A DNA stretch of 64,000 nt from Micromonospora craniellae (GTDB lineage Bacteria > Actinomycetota > Actinomycetes > Mycobacteriales > Micromonosporaceae), in contig NZ_CP061725.1 of NCBI RefSeq assembly GCF_014764405.1, positions 2,914,001 through 2,978,000 of the forward strand. Reading direction: 5' to 3'. Position numbers and translations under genes: made by a program. Under the pieces are notes generated by a model. It was not told where the DNA came from. It did no database searches and worked only from the letters and a program-made list of their open reading frames with translations. How positions within the stretch are numbered: the stretch's first letter is position 1; every line of letters starts with the position of its first letter. Positions 49,989 through 58,898 of the stretch are shown here, one piece after another.

Positions 49989-52064
49989 ATGTCGGCCGCC
50001 GGCGTCCCGTTCGTCCTCGCTCCCGTCGCCGCTGTCCTCCTGTTGACGGTGGTGCTGCGGCCACGGCCCGTGCGGCACACCGCACCACGACGACTGGCCG
50101 TGATCCGAGCGAGTCTCACCGTCGGTGCCTTCGCGGTGCTGACCGTCGAGGTCCTGGGCGCACTGGAGCTGTTGACCGTGCCCGCGTTCGCGGTGGCCTG
50201 GCTTCTCTTCCTGGCGGGTGCCGGGGTCGCCGCCGCGCGGCGGCGGGCGGTCACTGCGGACGACCCGGCGACGGCGTCCGGCACGGACGCCCCACCGGCG
50301 GAGGCGGGCTGGCGCGCGTCCGTCACCGGTTTCTGGCGTACGGCGAGCCGGGGCGAGCGGTGGCTGGCCGGTACGGTCGCCGGGCTGCTCTTGGTCGAGC
50401 TGCTGGTCGCCCTGCTCGCCGCGCCGAACAACTTCGACTCGCAGACCTACCACCTGCCCAAGGTGGAGCGTTGGGTGGCCCAGGGCGACCTGTCGTTCTG
50501 GGCGACCGCGATCCACCGGCAGGTCACCATCCCGCCGGGCGCCGAGTACCTGCTGCTGCACCTGCGCCTGTTCACCGGCGGCGACGCGCTGTACCACCTG
50601 GTGCAGTGGGCCGCCGGGGTCCTCTGCCTGCTCGCGGTCGCCCGGGTGACCGCCCAGCTCGGCGGCAGCCGGCGAGCGCAGTTGCTCACCGTGTTCGTGC
50701 TGGCCACCACCCCGATGGTGACGCTACAGGCGACCAGCACCCAGACCGACCTGGTCTGCGCCGCCTGGGTGGTGTGCGCGGCCACGGTCGCACTGGACGG
50801 GCTGCGTCGCCGCGCCGGCTTCGGCGAGCTGCTCGCGCTCGGGGCAGCCACCGGGCTGACCGCCGTGACCAAGACCAGCGGCCTGCTCGCGGTCGGCCCG
50901 CTGCTGGTGCTCTGGGGGCTGGGCCAGCTCCGCCTGGCGTACGCGGACCGGCCGGGCGTGGGCCGTCGGCTCCCGGTCGCCCCGACCGTCCGGACGGTCG
51001 GCGCCTCGGTGCTGATCCTGCTGGTCGCCGCCACCGTGGTCGGTCCCTTCCTGGGCCGCGTGTACGCCGAGTTCGGCCACCCGCTCGGGCCGGAGCGGCT
51101 GCGCGAGTCGGTGCCGATGGAGCGGCACGACCCACTGTCGGTGGTGGTGAACGCGCTCCGCATCGGACACACCGCGTTGGACACCCCGCTGGCCCCGCTC
51201 CGGGACGCCTCCGCTGCGGCGATCATCGGCGCGGCCGGCCTGATCGGGGTGGACCCGCAGGACCGCGCGATCACCTTCGGGCGGGAGGTCTTCCCGGTGC
51301 CGTCCTGGTATCCGGCCGAGGACCGGGTGGCCTTCCCGTTGGCCGGCGCGCTGGTGCTGATCGGTGCCGTGGCGGCGCTGCGCCGTCCGGCCCGGATCAG
51401 CCCGGAGGCGGCCGGCGCGCTGCGCGCGTACGCGTCGGTGGTGGTGGTCGCGGTGGTGCTGCACACCGCGATGATCAAATGGCAGCCCTGGGGCAACCGC
51501 CTGATCCTCTACGCCCTGGCCGCCTCGGTGCCCCTGGCCGGGCTCTGGCTCGACGCCGTCCTGCGCCGGTCGCGCCGCACCGGTGACGGGCGGAGTGCAC
51601 GGCGGCCGATCGCCGCGACGCTCGCGGTGACGGTGCTGGCCACCTGCGCGCTGGCCGGTGTGCTCGCGGTGTCGTACGGCTTCCCGCGTCGGCTGGTCGG
51701 GGAGGGCTCGGTCTTCACCACCTCCGACTGGGAGAGCCGCTTCATGCGACGTCCCCAGTGGGCGGAGGAGTACCGCTGGGCGGCCGACGCGGTGCGGGCC
51801 GCCGAGGCACGCCGGATCGGCCTGTCCCAACGCAACAACGACTGGGAGTATCCCTGGTGGCTGGTGCTGCACGACGCCGATGGAGGGCCGCCGGAGCTGC
51901 TGGCGCTCCAGTCGGTCCTGGACCATCGTCCGGCGGCCGACCCCGCGGCGATGGACGCGATCGTCTGCACCGGCAGCCGCAAGCTCTGTGCGGATCTCGT
52001 GCCGCCCGGCTGGCGGTTCGCATTCCGTGACTACGTGGGCTACGCCCTGCCGACGGATCGCTGA
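49989..52064 (+). CDS. GT39-like polytopic membrane glycosyltransferase
   Basis: 691-residue membrane protein with about eleven helices. The loop after the third helix, AAPNNFDSQTYHLPKVERWV, has the acidic residue and Y-H-x-P-x pattern of the ArnT/PMT-type GT39 family, and IPPGAEYLLLHLRLFTGGDALYHLVQW follows. A C-terminal outer domain of about 140 residues ends YVGYALPTDR. It probably moves a sugar from a polyprenyl-phosphate donor, perhaps made by the adjacent GT2. Acceptor unknown. Confidence 0.85.
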   Translation: MSAAGVPFVLAPVAAVLLLTVVLRPRPVRHTAPRRLAVIRASLTVGAFAVLTVEVLGALELLTVPAFAVAWLLFLAGAGVAAARRRAVTADDPATASGTDAPPAEAGWRASVTGFWRTASRGERWLAGTVAGLLLVELLVALLAAPNNFDSQTYHLPKVERWVAQGDLSFWATAIHRQVTIPPGAEYLLLHLRLFTGGDALYHLVQWAAGVLCLLAVARVTAQLGGSRRAQLLTVFVLATTPMVTLQATSTQTDLVCAAWVVCAATVALDGLRRRAGFGELLALGAATGLTAVTKTSGLLAVGPLLVLWGLGQLRLAYADRPGVGRRLPVAPTVRTVGASVLILLVAATVVGPFLGRVYAEFGHPLGPERLRESVPMERHDPLSVVVNALRIGHTALDTPLAPLRDASAAAIIGAAGLIGVDPQDRAITFGREVFPVPSWYPAEDRVAFPLAGALVLIGAVAALRRPARISPEAAGALRAYASVVVVAVVLHTAMIKWQPWGNRLILYALAASVPLAGLWLDAVLRRSRRTGDGRSARRPIAATLAVTVLATCALAGVLAVSYGFPRRLVGEGSVFTTSDWESRFMRRPQWAEEYRWAADAVRAAEARRIGLSQRNNDWEYPWWLVLHDADGGPPELLALQSVLDHRPAADPAAMDAIVCTGSRKLCADLVPPGWRFAFRDYVGYALPTDR

Positions 52065-52099
52065 ACGGGACGCGCGCGGTCCCGCCCGGTGTAACGGTG

Positions 52100-52127
52100 G
52101 AGCGGCCGTCAGGGCGGAGGGCCGCTC
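52100..52127. terminator. Hairpin between convergent units
   Basis: An 8-bp stem GAGCGGCC/GGCCGCTC with a 12-base loop, located between the GT39-like gene and the convergent remnant at 52132. No T-run; moderate evidence for a terminator. Confidence 0.5.
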
Positions 52128-52131
52128 CCGC

Positions 52132-52404
52132 TCACTTGCGTACCGGCACGACGATCAGTCGGGCGGTCGTACTGTCGCCGGCCTTGGCACCGGCCACCCC
52201 GAGTTCGGTGCCGACCTCGACGTCCGAGGACGGGATCGTCCTGCCGCGTTCCACCACCCGCAGACCATCGCCGAAGGTCCAGTTCAGGGTGAACCCGTCG
52301 GCCGACTTCACGGTCATCCCGCCGCCGCCGTCGACGGCGGTCACCACACCGCGCTGCACCGCCACGGTCCGCGTACCCCCGTCTCTGGTCTGCACCACCG
52401 CCTC
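52132..52404 (-). pseudogene. C-terminal remnant of a secreted or DUF5666-like protein
   Basis: About 90 codons encoding LHGEAVVQTRDGGTRTVAVQ, GMTVKSADGFTLNWTFGDGL and TARLIVVPVRK: beta-strand repeats like those in DUF5666-type exported proteins. The 5' side, where a signal peptide would be, runs directly into the tail of the kinase remnant in another frame (GGTACTVR then LHGEAVV). A deletion therefore seems to have joined the two genes. Confidence 0.55.
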
Positions 52405-53205
52405 ACCGTGCAGGCGGTCCCGCCCACCGGGGCGTGCCCGGCGGTGATCTCGCCGCCCGACCGGCGGACCAGGGCGGCGGCCAGCGCCAGTCCCAGCCCG
52501 CTGCCGACCTTGCGCACCCCCCGGTAACGCTGGTACAGCGCGCCACGCTCGAAGGCCACCGCCAGGTCGTCGTCGGTCAGTCCGGGTCCGCCGTCCCGGA
52601 CCTCGACGACACCCCCGGCCGCCGGGACCGGCCCACCGGGCCGGACCGCGAGCACCACCGGCGCCCCGGCGGCACCACCCGGAGGGCGTTCTCCAGCAGA
52701 CCGTCGATCACCTGCCGGATCCGTTCCGGATCGGTGTACGCGGGTACGGGCGACTCCGGCGTCTCGATCCGGAACGGGACGCCGACCCGGGCGCAGCGGT
52801 CGGCCCAGGTACGGGCGGCGTCGGTGGCGAGCCGGACCATGTCCACCGGCACCGGCTCGGCCGGCGACTCGACCGGTACCCGGACGGACCGGTCACCTGC
52901 GCCCAGCCGGGCCGCCGCGTCGGCGGCACGCCGGATCGGCCGGGCCAACCGGCGGGCGAGCAACCAGCCGGCGACCGCCCCGGCGATCAGCCCCGCCGAC
53001 AGCGGCAGCCAGCGACCGCGCGCCACCTGACGCCAGATCCCGACGCCCGCCGGACGGGCCAGCACCACACCGTCGCCACCGGGCAACGCCCGCCCCTCGA
53101 CCAGAGACCGTTTCCCGGCGACCAGCCGACGACCGGAGACATCCCGTCCGGCGGCGACCCGGTCGACCACCTGGGCGGGCAGGCCCGGACGTACGGCCGG
53201 GGCGG
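52405..53205 (-). pseudogene. Histidine kinase, severely decayed
   Basis: Remnant of a two-component kinase. Present: part of an outer region, membrane helix LPLSAGLIAGAVAGWLL, HAMP (ARRLARPIRRAADAAARLGAGD), ATPase N-box YTDPERIRQVIDGLLENALR, G1 VRDGGPGLTDDDLAVAFERG and G2 GSGLGLALAAALVRRSGGEI. Missing: the N-terminal first helix and the whole His-containing dimerisation domain (HAMP runs straight into the segment before the N-box). A one-base loss near 52672 breaks the ATPase frame. It is inactive. Confidence 0.85.
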
Positions 53206-53894
53206 TCAGCCATCGGCGGCGTACCCGACGCCACGATGGGTGCGGATCACACTCGCCGCGCCCAGTTTGGCCCGTACCTGCGCCATGTGCACGTCGACCG
53301 TACGGGTGCCGGCGTGTGCGGCGTACCCCCACACTCCGGCCAGTAGCTCCTCCCGGGTGAACACCCGTCCGGGCCGGGCCATCAGCCGGGCCAGCAGGTC
53401 GAACTCGGTGGAGGTGAGCTGCACCGGGTCACCGTCGACGGTGACCGACCGACGGCCGGGGTCGAGGGCTACCCGGCCGAGCACCACCGGCCGGCCGCGT
53501 CCGGCGGGCCGTCGACGCGGCGCAGCACGGCGCGTACCCGGGCGATGAGTTCCCGCGGGCTGAACGGCTTGGTCACGTAGTCGTCGGCCCCCAGTTCCAG
53601 ACCGACGACCCGGTCCACCTCGTCGTCGTGTGCGGTGAGGAAGATGACCGGTGTCCAGTCGCCGGCTGTCCGCAGGCGCCGGCAGACCTCGGTGCCGGTC
53701 AACCCCGGCAGTGCGATGTCCAGTACGCAGGCCACCGGCCGTAGCCGGCGGGCCGCGGCCAGACCGGCATTGCCGTCCCGCTCGACGTGTACGCCGAAGC
53801 CGTCCCGGCTGAGATAGAGCCGGACCAGGTCGGCGATGCTCGGCTCGTCCTCCACCACCAGGACCGGACCGCGTCGCGGGTTCTCGACGGTCAC
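53206..53894 (-). pseudogene. OmpR-type response regulator with frameshift
   Basis: Receiver domain intact to the eye (VLVVEDEPSIADLVRLYL, phosphoacceptor Asp in CVLDIALPGLTG, VIFLTAHDDE, DYVTKPFSPRELIARV). The winged-helix domain (LTSTEFDLLARLMARPGRVFTREELL, RTVDVHMAQVRAKLG, RTHRGVGYA) follows in a different frame. The shift lies near 53480-53490, in the linker, and leaves a receiver-only product ending at 53469. A sequencing error is possible, but the adjacent kinase is clearly decayed, which supports true loss. Confidence 0.85.
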
Positions 53895-53964
53895 CGGGCC
53901 ATGACTGCCGATCGGCGGGCCATCGGGGCCCCCGGCGATGTTCGGGTTGGGTAAGAAGGTGCGG

Positions 53965-54477
53965 TCAGCGGGCCACGGCCGGGTGCAAGGTGGCCGGTCG
54001 GGTGGCGGTGGGCGCCTCGGCGACGGTGGCCACGACCCGGGGCAGCGCGCTACGTACCCGAGTGCGGAAGGCGTGGTTGAGCAACGCGTCGAGCTGCCAC
54101 ACCTGCTTTGGGAACTGGGTGCGGATCAGGAACCGTTCGCGGATCCCGTCGATCGCGGTGGCCGCCAACTCCACCGAGTGCAGCCGGGGGTCGGGGCTCC
54201 AGGTGACGTGGCTCAGCTCGCGCAGTTCGGCGTTGAGGTGCAGCCGCAGCCGGTGCAGCACCGGCGTCTGGCGGGTCACCACGAGCCGCCGGTGGGTGAG
54301 TAGGAGCAGGTACTCCCCGGACATCGGCCGATCGGGTCGGCCGCACCGGGAGACCAGGATGGTGGCGTCGCCGGAACCCACACAGCGACGGAACACCGGC
54401 ATGTGTCGCGTGGCGGTCTGCACCGCCAGGCCAGCCTCGGAGGCGGCCGGGAGGAACGTTCGGGAGAAGACGTCCAT
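53965..54477 (-). CDS. Conserved hypothetical protein
   Basis: 170-residue soluble protein. It begins MDVFSRTFLPAASEAG and contains RCGRPDRPMSGEYLLLLTHR, then RLRLHLNAELRELSHVTWSPDP, a strand pattern reminiscent of PH-like or YcxB-like folds (weak). No membrane segment. ATG 54477. Probably a family restricted to actinomycetes; I cannot assign a role. Confidence 0.7.
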   Translation of the reverse strand: MDVFSRTFLPAASEAGLAVQTATRHMPVFRRCVGSGDATILVSRCGRPDRPMSGEYLLLLTHRRLVVTRQTPVLHRLRLHLNAELRELSHVTWSPDPRLHSVELAATAIDGIRERFLIRTQFPKQVWQLDALLNHAFRTRVRSALPRVVATVAEAPTATRPATLHPAVAR

Positions 54478-54627
54478 GACGTGCCCAACGACGATGTTCG
54501 CTGGGTGACGTGGCTCACGAACATGCTTTTTGCAAATTCCACGTTACGTGTCGCGGGTGGTCGAGCCCCTCTCGAAAGGCACGCTAGTCCGCGCCCGACT
54601 CGACCCGCGACGGGTTCACCGGACGGA

Positions 54628-55800
54628 TCAGAGGAGTTCGACGATGGTCGCGTTGGCCATCCCGCCGCCCTCGCACATGGTCTGCAGGCCGTAGCGCACC
54701 CCGTTGTCGCGCATGTGGGCGAGCATCGTCGTCATGATCCGGGCACCGGACCCGCCGAGCGGATGCCCGAGTGCGATGGCACCGCCCCGGGGGTTGAGTC
54801 GCTCCGGGTCCGCCTCGGTCTCCGCCAGCCAGGCCAGCGGCACCGGGGCGAACGCCTCGTTCACCTCGTACACGCCGATCTCCTCGATGCCCAGCCCGGC
54901 GCGGCGCAGCGCCTTCGCGGTGGCCGGGATCGGCGCGGTGAGCATGGTGACCGGGTCGGCGGCGGCGACCACGGCGATGTGCACCCGGGCCAGCGGACGC
55001 AGGCCGTGCCGGCTGGCCCACGCGCTGGTGGTGACCGCGAGCGCCGCCGCGCCGTCGGAGATCTGGGAGGCCGAGCCGGCGGTGACCACGCCCTCCGGGT
55101 GGAACGGGGTGGCCAGCTCGCCGAGCTTCTCCAGCGAGGTGTCCCGGCGGATGCCCTCGTCGGCGGTGAACTTCCCGCCGTCGGCCAGCGGCACCGGGGC
55201 CAGCTCGGCCTCGAACGCCCCGGCGTCCTGGGCGGCGGCGGCCTTCTCGTGGCTGGCCAGCGCGAACTCGTCGAGCTGGGCCCTCGACAGCCGCCAGCGC
55301 CGGGCGATCAGCTCCGCGCCGACGCCCTGGTTGAACGGCAGCGGCGAGTCCTCGGCGATCCCCTCGACGCCCCGGTAGCGGGCCAGGATCTGCCCGCTGA
55401 ACGGCAGCCCACCCGCCGCGCTGGAGCCCATCGGCACCCGGGTCATCGACTCGACACCACCGGCCACCACCAGGTCGGCCTGCCCGGAGAGCACGGTGGC
55501 GGCGGCGAAGTGCAGGGCCTGCTGGCTGGAGCCGCACTGCCGGTCCACCGTGGCGCCGGGCACCGACTCGGGCCAGCCGGCGGCGAGCACGGCGTTGCGG
55601 GCGACGTTCCACGACTGCTCGCCGACCTGGGAGACACAGCCCCAGACCACGTCGTCGACGAGCGTCGGATCGATGCCGGTGCGTTCGGCGAGGGCACGCA
55701 GCACGTGCGCCGACAGGTCCACCGGGTGGACCGTGGCCAGGCTGCCCTTGCGCCGCCCGACCGGGGTACGCACCGCGCCGACGATAACCGCGTCACTCAT
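54628..55800 (-). CDS. Thiolase family protein (acetyl-CoA C-acyltransferase)
   Basis: 390-residue thiolase. Nucleophile Cys in VDRQCGSSQQALHFAA near residue 88, NPRGGAIALGHPLGGSGAR carrying the catalytic His near 345, and the second Cys in QTMCEGGGMANA near 375. It cleaves 3-ketoacyl-CoA in beta-oxidation or condenses acyl-CoAs. It stands alone without other beta-oxidation genes. The full family length (about 390) is present. Confidence 0.95.
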   Translation of the reverse strand: MSDAVIVGAVRTPVGRRKGSLATVHPVDLSAHVLRALAERTGIDPTLVDDVVWGCVSQVGEQSWNVARNAVLAAGWPESVPGATVDRQCGSSQQALHFAAATVLSGQADLVVAGGVESMTRVPMGSSAAGGLPFSGQILARYRGVEGIAEDSPLPFNQGVGAELIARRWRLSRAQLDEFALASHEKAAAAQDAGAFEAELAPVPLADGGKFTADEGIRRDTSLEKLGELATPFHPEGVVTAGSASQISDGAAALAVTTSAWASRHGLRPLARVHIAVVAAADPVTMLTAPIPATAKALRRAGLGIEEIGVYEVNEAFAPVPLAWLAETEADPERLNPRGGAIALGHPLGGSGARIMTTMLAHMRDNGVRYGLQTMCEGGGMANATIVELL

Positions 55801-55912
55801 GTCTACTCCCCGGTAACCTGGGCTGCTCCCGATCCTACGCCGCCGTCGCGGCGACGTCGCCGCCCGTGGGCACCGGCATGCCGGTCACCTGCCGCGCTGG
55901 CATGCTGGTCGG

Positions 55913-56347
55913 GTGACGTTCGAGACGGTCGCCCGGGAGTGGCGGGTACGCCCCGCCCTGCCGATCCTCAAACTGGTCGGCGCGGTCGGCCTGTTCGCCC
56001 TGGGACTGCTGCTCGCCGACGGTGACCTGCTCCGGCCGGCCCTCGGCGTGCTGACCGGCGCGGCCCTCGCCGCCTGGGGCGTACGCGACCTGGTCGCACC
56101 GGTCCACCTCGCTGTGGACGCCGACGGCGTCACCGTGCCGACCGGGTGGTGGACCGGGCGACGGCACCTGCCCTGGTCGACGATCGAGACCATCGAGGTG
56201 GACCGCCGGGCCGGGCGCGGGGTGGGCGGGCCGGTGTTGGAGATCGACACCGGCGAGTCGCTGCACCTGTTCACCCGGCATGACCTCGCCGCCGACCCCG
56301 ACGAGGTGGCCGACGCCCTCCGCGCCGCCCGCCCGGCGACCGGCTGA
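55913..56347 (+). CDS. Membrane-anchored PH-like domain protein
   Basis: 144-residue protein with two adjacent hydrophobic helices (LKLVGAVGLFALGLLLA, ALGVLTGAALAAWGVRDLV), then strands HLAVDADGVTVPTGWWTGRRHLPWSTIETIEV typical of bacterial PH (bPH) domains. It is probably anchored in the cytoplasmic membrane with the PH-like part in the cytoplasm. GTG 55913. It is divergent from the thiolase gene. Function unknown. Confidence 0.72.
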   Translation: MTFETVAREWRVRPALPILKLVGAVGLFALGLLLADGDLLRPALGVLTGAALAAWGVRDLVAPVHLAVDADGVTVPTGWWTGRRHLPWSTIETIEVDRRAGRGVGGPVLEIDTGESLHLFTRHDLAADPDEVADALRAARPATG

Positions 56348-56387
56348 GCCGACGACCTCCCCGCCGAACAGGGTACGGCCGGCCCGC

Positions 56388-57299
56388 TCAGCCGAGCAGG
56401 GTGAAGGTGCGGAACAGGGCCAGCACCAGCAGCATCACCAGGAGGAACGCGCCTCCGGTGACCTGCACCAGCGTCCGGTTGGACCGGGGCGCGTAGGCCA
56501 GCACCAGGGCCATCAGCGCGCCGAAGACCAGACCGCCCAGGTGACCGGCGATCGAGATCTGCGGCACGGTGAACGTGAAGATCAGGTTGATCACCAGGAT
56601 CGGCACGATGGCCGAGGTGTCCCGACCGAGCCGCCGCATGATCACGAAGGTCGCGGCGAACAGGCCGAAGATGGCGGTGGAGGCACCCGCCGACATCTGG
56701 TTGGGGGCGCTGAACACGTAGACCGCGACGTTGCCGCCGAAGCCGGCGATGAAGTACAGCGCGATGAAGCGCAGTGGCCCGAGCACCGCCTCCAGGGACC
56801 GGCCGAGGACCCAGAGCGCCCACATGTTGAGCAGCAGGTGCACCACGCCGTAGTGCAGGAACATCGCGGTGACCAGGCGATACCACTGGCCCTCGGCGAC
56901 GCCGCCGATGCTGCCGTCGAGGAACATCGCCCGGCCGAGCACCGCACCCCACTCGGTCAACGGGGTGCTCCCGCCGAGCAGACCGCCGAAACCGGCGCCA
57001 CCCGCCGCCGCGTCCCCGCCCCGGTCCGAGGCGATGGAGATCAGCATCACCACGAGGTTGATGCCGATCAGCGTCTTGGTCACGTGCCCGAGCCGACCGG
57101 TCTCGCCACCGCCGAAGGCGGTCCGCGCCGGCCGGATGCTGCGGCGTCCCTGCGCCACGCACTCCGGGCACTGGAACCCGACCGACGCCTCGTTCATGCA
57201 GTCCGGGCAGATCGACCGGTCGCACCGGGTGCACCGGACGTACGTCTCCCGGCCCGGGTGGCGGTAACAGACCGGGGTGGTCGGCGGGGATTCGCTCAC
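56388..57299 (-). CDS. Rhomboid family intramembrane serine protease with zinc-binding N-terminus
   Basis: 303-residue rhomboid. The N-terminal 60 residues hold a B-box-like zinc finger (CYRHPGRETYVRCTRCDRSICPDCM ... CPEC). The six-helix core has HLLLNMWALWVLGRSLE, the catalytic Ser in SAGASTAIFGLFAA and the catalytic His in ISIAGHLGGLVFGAL. It cleaves transmembrane substrates within the membrane. The zinc module is a common actinobacterial add-on. Located upstream of a cyclophilin gene on the same strand. Confidence 0.93.
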   Translation of the reverse strand: MSESPPTTPVCYRHPGRETYVRCTRCDRSICPDCMNEASVGFQCPECVAQGRRSIRPARTAFGGGETGRLGHVTKTLIGINLVVMLISIASDRGGDAAAGGAGFGGLLGGSTPLTEWGAVLGRAMFLDGSIGGVAEGQWYRLVTAMFLHYGVVHLLLNMWALWVLGRSLEAVLGPLRFIALYFIAGFGGNVAVYVFSAPNQMSAGASTAIFGLFAATFVIMRRLGRDTSAIVPILVINLIFTFTVPQISIAGHLGGLVFGALMALVLAYAPRSNRTLVQVTGGAFLLVMLLVLALFRTFTLLG

Positions 57300-57441
57300 C
57301 GGGTGCCCCCGGTGCCCGAGCGCTCAGTCATGCGAGCAAAGGTACCTTGGCCCACCGATCGGACGGGTCAGGCGACCGTACGGCCGGTCGGTGCCCGCCG
57401 CGCCCGGGCCCGGGCGGCGGGCACCACCTCGACGGCCGGTG

Positions 57442-57972
57442 TCAGGCCGACTGCCGCTCGATCTCGATGCGCTCGATGACCACGTCCTGCAACGGCCGGT
57501 CACTCGGCCCGGTCGGCGTGTTGGCGATCGAGTCGATCACCTTCGCGGACTGCTCGTCGGCCACCGCACCGAAGATGGTGTGCCGGTTGTTCAGGTGCGG
57601 GGTCGGCGAGACGGTGATGAAGAACTGCGAGCCGTTGGTGCCGGGCCCGGCGTTCGCCATCGCCAGCAGGTACGGCCGGTCGAACCGCAGCTCGGGGTGG
57701 AACTCGTCGGCGAACGTGTAGCCCGGGCCACCGCGACCGGTGCCGGTCGGGTCACCCATCTGGACCATGAACCCGCTGATCACGCGGTGTGAGATGGTGC
57801 CGTCGTAGTACGGGCCGTTGCCCGGCTTGCCGGTCCGCGGGTCGGTGTACTCACGCGTGCCCTCGGCCAGGTCGACGAAGTTGCGAACCGTCTTCGGCGC
57901 GTGGTTCGGGAAGAGTTCCAGCCGGATCGGGCCGGCGTTGGTGTGCACGGTGGCGTAGACAGCCTCGGCCAC
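57442..57972 (-). CDS. Peptidyl-prolyl cis-trans isomerase (cyclophilin)
   Basis: 176-residue cyclophilin A-like PPIase. FPNHAPKTVRNFVDLA, YYDGTISHRVISGFMVQMGDPTGTG (with the active-site Arg and Phe/Gln-x-G-D), LLAMANAGPGTNGSQFFI and HTIFGAV are all present. No signal peptide, so it is cytoplasmic. It assists folding by proline isomerisation. The length is standard for actinomycete PpiA/B. Confidence 0.96.
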   Translation of the reverse strand: MAEAVYATVHTNAGPIRLELFPNHAPKTVRNFVDLAEGTREYTDPRTGKPGNGPYYDGTISHRVISGFMVQMGDPTGTGRGGPGYTFADEFHPELRFDRPYLLAMANAGPGTNGSQFFITVSPTPHLNNRHTIFGAVADEQSAKVIDSIANTPTGPSDRPLQDVVIERIEIERQSA

Positions 57973-58088
57973 GGGTACTCCTTACTCGTTGGTCAGTTCC
58001 TTGCGGATCCTCCCATGTGCCCGATCTGGACATGCGGAGGCATCCGAAGGTGGAGGATGAGACGAAGCAACTCCCAGGAGGTGGGACC

Positions 58089-58844
58089 GTGTTTGGAATC
58101 GGGCGCCGCAGGACTGAGGGGCAGTTGGCCCGAGCCGAGCTCAATCAGGGGATCGGTCACCTGAGGCTGGCCGCCACGCATGCGGCGAAGGGAGCCGGAT
58201 CCACCGTCGGCCCACGGGTTCAGACGGCCCGCGACGCGGTGGCACCGACCGCGGTGATGGTCCGGGACCGCGCCGCGAGCGGCCTCGCCGCCACCGCCGC
58301 CGCGATGGCGCCTCTGGCCCTGGCCGTGCGCCACGCACAGGCCGAGGCCGCCGGCCGGGCCGCAGCAGGCAGGAAGGCCGTCGCCAAGCAGGCCGCGGCC
58401 GCCAGGAAGGTCAAGGCGAAGAACATGAAGATGAAGCGGAAGAAGTCTCGCCGCAGCGGGACCATGATGGCCGGACTGCTCGCCGCCGGCGTGGTGGCCG
58501 GGCTGGCCGGTGCGGTCGCCCTGCGACGCCACCGTGAGCAGCGGGAGTGGACCGAGTACGACGCGCGCACGACGCTCGAGCCGATGCGCGACGAGGTGGA
58601 GACCGTCGAGGTGCGTACGGCTGCCCCGGCGGGTGCCGCGAAGGCGTCGACCGGATCCGGCAGTTCGGCGGTGGCCGCCGGTGACAGCGCGTCGACCACC
58701 GCACCGGCCAAGCCGTCCCCGGTGACGCCGACGGACAAGGTGCCGTCGGTCGCCGAGGGTGCCCGGACCACCAGCGGTCGTCCCGCCGACGACCTGAGCA
58801 CCGCCCTGAGCAAGGCGCCCAGCAAGTCCAACGGTCGCGCCTGA
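58089..58844 (+). CDS. Ala/Lys-rich single-pass membrane protein
   Basis: 251-residue protein of unknown function. GTG 58089 follows CAGGAGGTGGGACC, an excellent ribosome site, so the longer ATG start at 57999 (MRRHPKVEDET) is less likely. An N-terminal helical region (RAELNQGIGHLRLAATHAAK, TARDAVAPTAVMVRDRAASG) precedes a very basic stretch RKVKAKNMKMKRKKSRRSG, one membrane helix MMAGLLAAGVVAGLAGAVAL and a Ser/Thr/Pro-rich tail of about 80 residues. Such proteins are widespread in actinomycetes as DUF-type envelope proteins. Confidence 0.8.
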   Translation: MFGIGRRRTEGQLARAELNQGIGHLRLAATHAAKGAGSTVGPRVQTARDAVAPTAVMVRDRAASGLAATAAAMAPLALAVRHAQAEAAGRAAAGRKAVAKQAAAARKVKAKNMKMKRKKSRRSGTMMAGLLAAGVVAGLAGAVALRRHREQREWTEYDARTTLEPMRDEVETVEVRTAAPAGAAKASTGSGSSAVAAGDSASTTAPAKPSPVTPTDKVPSVAEGARTTSGRPADDLSTALSKAPSKSNGRA

Positions 58845-58860
58845 TCTCGCGGTCCCGTCT

Positions 58861-58885
58861 CCGCCCCGCCACGTCGGCGGGGCGG
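58861..58885. terminator. Hairpin terminator between convergent genes
   Basis: A perfect 10-bp stem CCGCCCCGCC/GGCGGGGCGG with a 5-base loop, between the Ala/Lys-rich membrane protein gene and the convergent corA gene. No T-run, as usual at this GC content. Confidence 0.7.
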
Positions 58886-58898
58886 GCGGGCTGCGGGG

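Noticed and set aside
53206..53894. Response regulator frameshift as a simple sequencing error in a working two-component system
   Set aside because: The adjacent kinase has lost whole domains, which a base error cannot explain, so pseudogenisation is the better reading.
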